Positions 62,021-64,000 of a stretch of 64,000 bases of DNA are shown here, piece by piece. Both the position numbers and the translations under genes were made by a program. Every line of letters begins with the position of its first letter. Position 1 is the first letter of the stretch. The DNA comes from Sordaria brevicollis (taxonomy: Eukaryota; Ascomycota; Sordariomycetes; Sordariales; Sordariaceae): contig JAUTDP010000002.1 of assembly GCA_033439795.1 (NCBI GenBank), forward strand, positions 4,774,001 to 4,838,000. Reading direction: 5' to 3'. The notes beneath the pieces are model-generated. The model was given only the letters and a program-made list of their open reading frames with translations. It was not told the origin of the DNA and searched no databases.

Positions 62021-64000
62021 TATTCTTTAAAACTTTGAATATGAAGTTAATAGATTTTTTCGTCGGATTTATTACCTATATTAATAATTATTTCGTATTC
62101 TTCATTGGTTAAAAAAGTGTTATCGGAGCGGTATACGCCGGGTTTAACCTAGTAGCGGTAAAAACGCTTATATAAGCGGCGAATTTAAAATAGTTTCCTA
62201 TTTCCCTTTTTTTAAAATTTATTTTTACTACGGGCTTTTTAACGGTCGGATTCGTTAGCGAAGTCCTATTTCTATTTACTTTAATAATTAAAATAGCGGC
62301 CTAAATCGTAAAGTAAGTAATTTGGGCCGCGGTTATATATAATAGTATTTATAGGGGTTGGGGCGGCTTATTAGTAATTCGATTCGGCCGTAACGTAATA
62401 AGAACCGTTAGTAAATAAATATTAGGTTTTAAAAGCGGGTAAAATTAAACGAATATTTTCGAATAAAATAAACTTTCTTTCTAATTCGGTTTTTATAAAA
62501 TGAACGTTAAAGTCGGTATTATAGCCGCCGAAATTATTAATTAGGTTAAATCGATAAGTTTCGGCTTTTTATTCGACGTATTTAATAAAATTATTAATCG
62601 ATATATTATAGGACGGTTCTTAAATTAATTAACGTAGGTTAAGGTAAATAGCGAATTAAATACGGGAATTAATATTAAAAGCGTTGTTATTTTTAAATTC
62701 GCAGCTCTAATATAGGATTTGGAAAACCGTAATGCGGATTAGTTTATTAATAATATAATCCTTATACAAGTATTTAATAAAATCGAATTTAACCAAAATT
62801 TAATTTTTCGTCGGTTTAAAACGGGCGATTAAAGCGGCCTTCTAAGTATTTAAATCGACCTTATAGGCTATTCGCTACTAAGGATTCAATTAAATTATTT
62901 ATTAAATTTTAATTATTTTGTAAAATAATTCGTTGAAATTAAAGCGTAAATATTCGATACGGGCCGGGGTTATAGCGTTCGATATAATAAATTCGAAGAA
63001 TAAATAGACCGATTTATAATAAATATCCCCTTTATATATATAGTATTTATAACTTTAATATTTAGATTTAAATATATTGGGGTAGAAAAAACCGGCCTAT
63101 TTAACTTTCTATCCTTAGAGATTTCCGTTGGGATTATCGCGGTTAAAAGCGTTATTAAAATTAGCGGCGAATTTAATAGCGATTTAATTTAGGGTTTAAA
63201 CGTTATTATTAGCGGTCGCTATTATTATAATTTAGATTATAGTAATAAATTCGGCTCTACCGAATTAATTTTACTAATTTCCGTTCTAATTTTAACCGGT
63301 AAATTAATTTTAAAATTAGTCCTCCCTTTAATTTTAGCCTTAAGTTTAACCGCGTCCTTAGGATTAGGAATTATTATTATTCTAATTATAAGGGCTTATT
63401 TAGGACGTAGGGTTAAAAGATCTTATTCTAAGGTCGAAACCCGAATTAGGTTATTTTATATTTTATCTAAATATAATTTAAATGGTATTAATTAGAAGTT
63501 TTATAAATTTAAGGATTTAATTGGCTATTTTCGATAAAAAAGTTGCTAAATTTAATAACGGTTTTTAAAATACTTAAAATTGTAATTAATTTAGTTTAAT
63601 TAGAACGTTCGGTAGGTTTTAAATTAATTATTGGTAATTATTATAAGAAATTTTTAACGTTATATCCGGTAAGTAATTATTAAGAGAATATATCGAATTG
63701 GTTAAAAGAGGAAAAGGATTTCGAAAGGGGTTGTAAAATTGGGATAGAATTTTTTCCCTTCTTTTATCGGTTTAATAGGGTAGGGACGGGGTAAAAATGA
63801 CTTTGCGTTAATTTTTTATTTTTTCCTTTAAATTCCTTATTATTTTAACTTTTTCTTTACTTTTATTTTTCGACCTATTAAATTCTATTTTATAAAACCT
63901 AAGTTAGGGACGAAAATTATTTTGAAGGAAGAGCGGCCTTATAATGGATCGGTTTCGGTATTAAGTAATGTCCTCGTTATCCGTAACCGATTTTACGGTT
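62021..64000 (-). pseudogene. Element C copy 2: gag and 5' leader (partial)
   Basis: The minus-strand frame from about 63,700 to 62,150 reads KAALIARFKPTKN near 62,800-62,840, FIKYVE.KAETYRFNLINNFGGYNTDFNVHF across 62,490-62,580, and SKQK.DFANESDRQKARSK near 62,230-62,285. It then leads into a basic segment IRRLYKRFYRY.VKPGVYRSD (62,120-62,190), possibly a mutated Cys/His motif. Upstream of about 63,700 no frame is convincing; the 5' leader and LTR lie beyond the window. The N-terminus and start codon cannot be assigned. Confidence 0.55.

Larger units (their letters stand above)
54717..64000 (-). mobile_element. Ty3/gypsy element C, copy 2 (runs off the window)
   Basis: Same minus-strand structure as copy 1 but longer at the 5' side: gag continues beyond 63,040 and the 5' LTR must lie past 64,000. 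The terminus at 54,717 (TATCAAATAGCATAAG) matches 33,822. Copy 2 keeps more plus-strand G (for example GAGTCGAGGCTCGACC near 54,800 against GAATCGAAATTCGACC in copy 1). Size at least 9.3 kb, long for a gypsy element because of an extra 3' frame. Confidence 0.8.

Overview
The window looks like a chromosomal segment of a filamentous ascomycete (Pezizomycotina) whose genome is split into GC-equilibrated and AT-rich compartments. About the first 6.2 kb has balanced composition. From about 6,240 to 64,000 the DNA is very AT-rich, CpA and TpG are almost absent, TpA is abundant and CpG survives. That is the mark of repeat-induced point mutation (RIP, CpA to TpA), a genome defence known only from fungi. 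No intact protein-coding gene can be supported anywhere. What can be read is a graveyard of retrotransposons whose Gln and Trp codons have become TAA/TAG and whose zinc-finger Cys and His codons have become Tyr.

Layout. 1-6,240: non-repetitive, no convincing gene. 6,156-7,885: a possible MITE at the compartment border, then the 3' end of a minus-strand Ty3/gypsy element (D: integrase end, chromodomain, 3' LTR). 7,893 to about 27,100: a plus-strand Ty3/gypsy chromovirus (A) with gag CCHC knuckle, aspartic protease, RT, RNase H, integrase, chromodomain-like end, polypurine tract and LTR. Its pol is split between RT and RNase H by a 12.2-kb element (G, 12,489-24,704) that has terminal inverted repeats and AAGCGTT subterminal motifs, and removing it restores the pol frame. 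G carries long unrecognised degraded frames and a 548-bp TRIM-like mini-retroelement (19,512-20,059). About 27,150-33,821: a second plus-strand Ty3/gypsy element (B) with gag, protease, RT/RNase H and integrase.

33,822-42,146 and 54,717-64,000 are two colinear direct copies of a third gypsy family (C, minus strand; gag, protease, RT, RNase H, integrase, chromodomain and an extra 3' frame). Between them lie an uncharacterised plus-strand unit (F, about 42,147-46,900) and a fourth gypsy family (E, minus strand, about 47,300-54,150).

None of these elements can be autonomous: catalytic Asp codons are changed to Asn in the protease and RT active sites, and stops are frequent throughout. The region is best read as RIP-silenced heterochromatin abutting a euchromatic flank. 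Domain calls come from reading degraded frames by eye, so boundaries given as 'about' are uncertain by tens to a few hundred bases.
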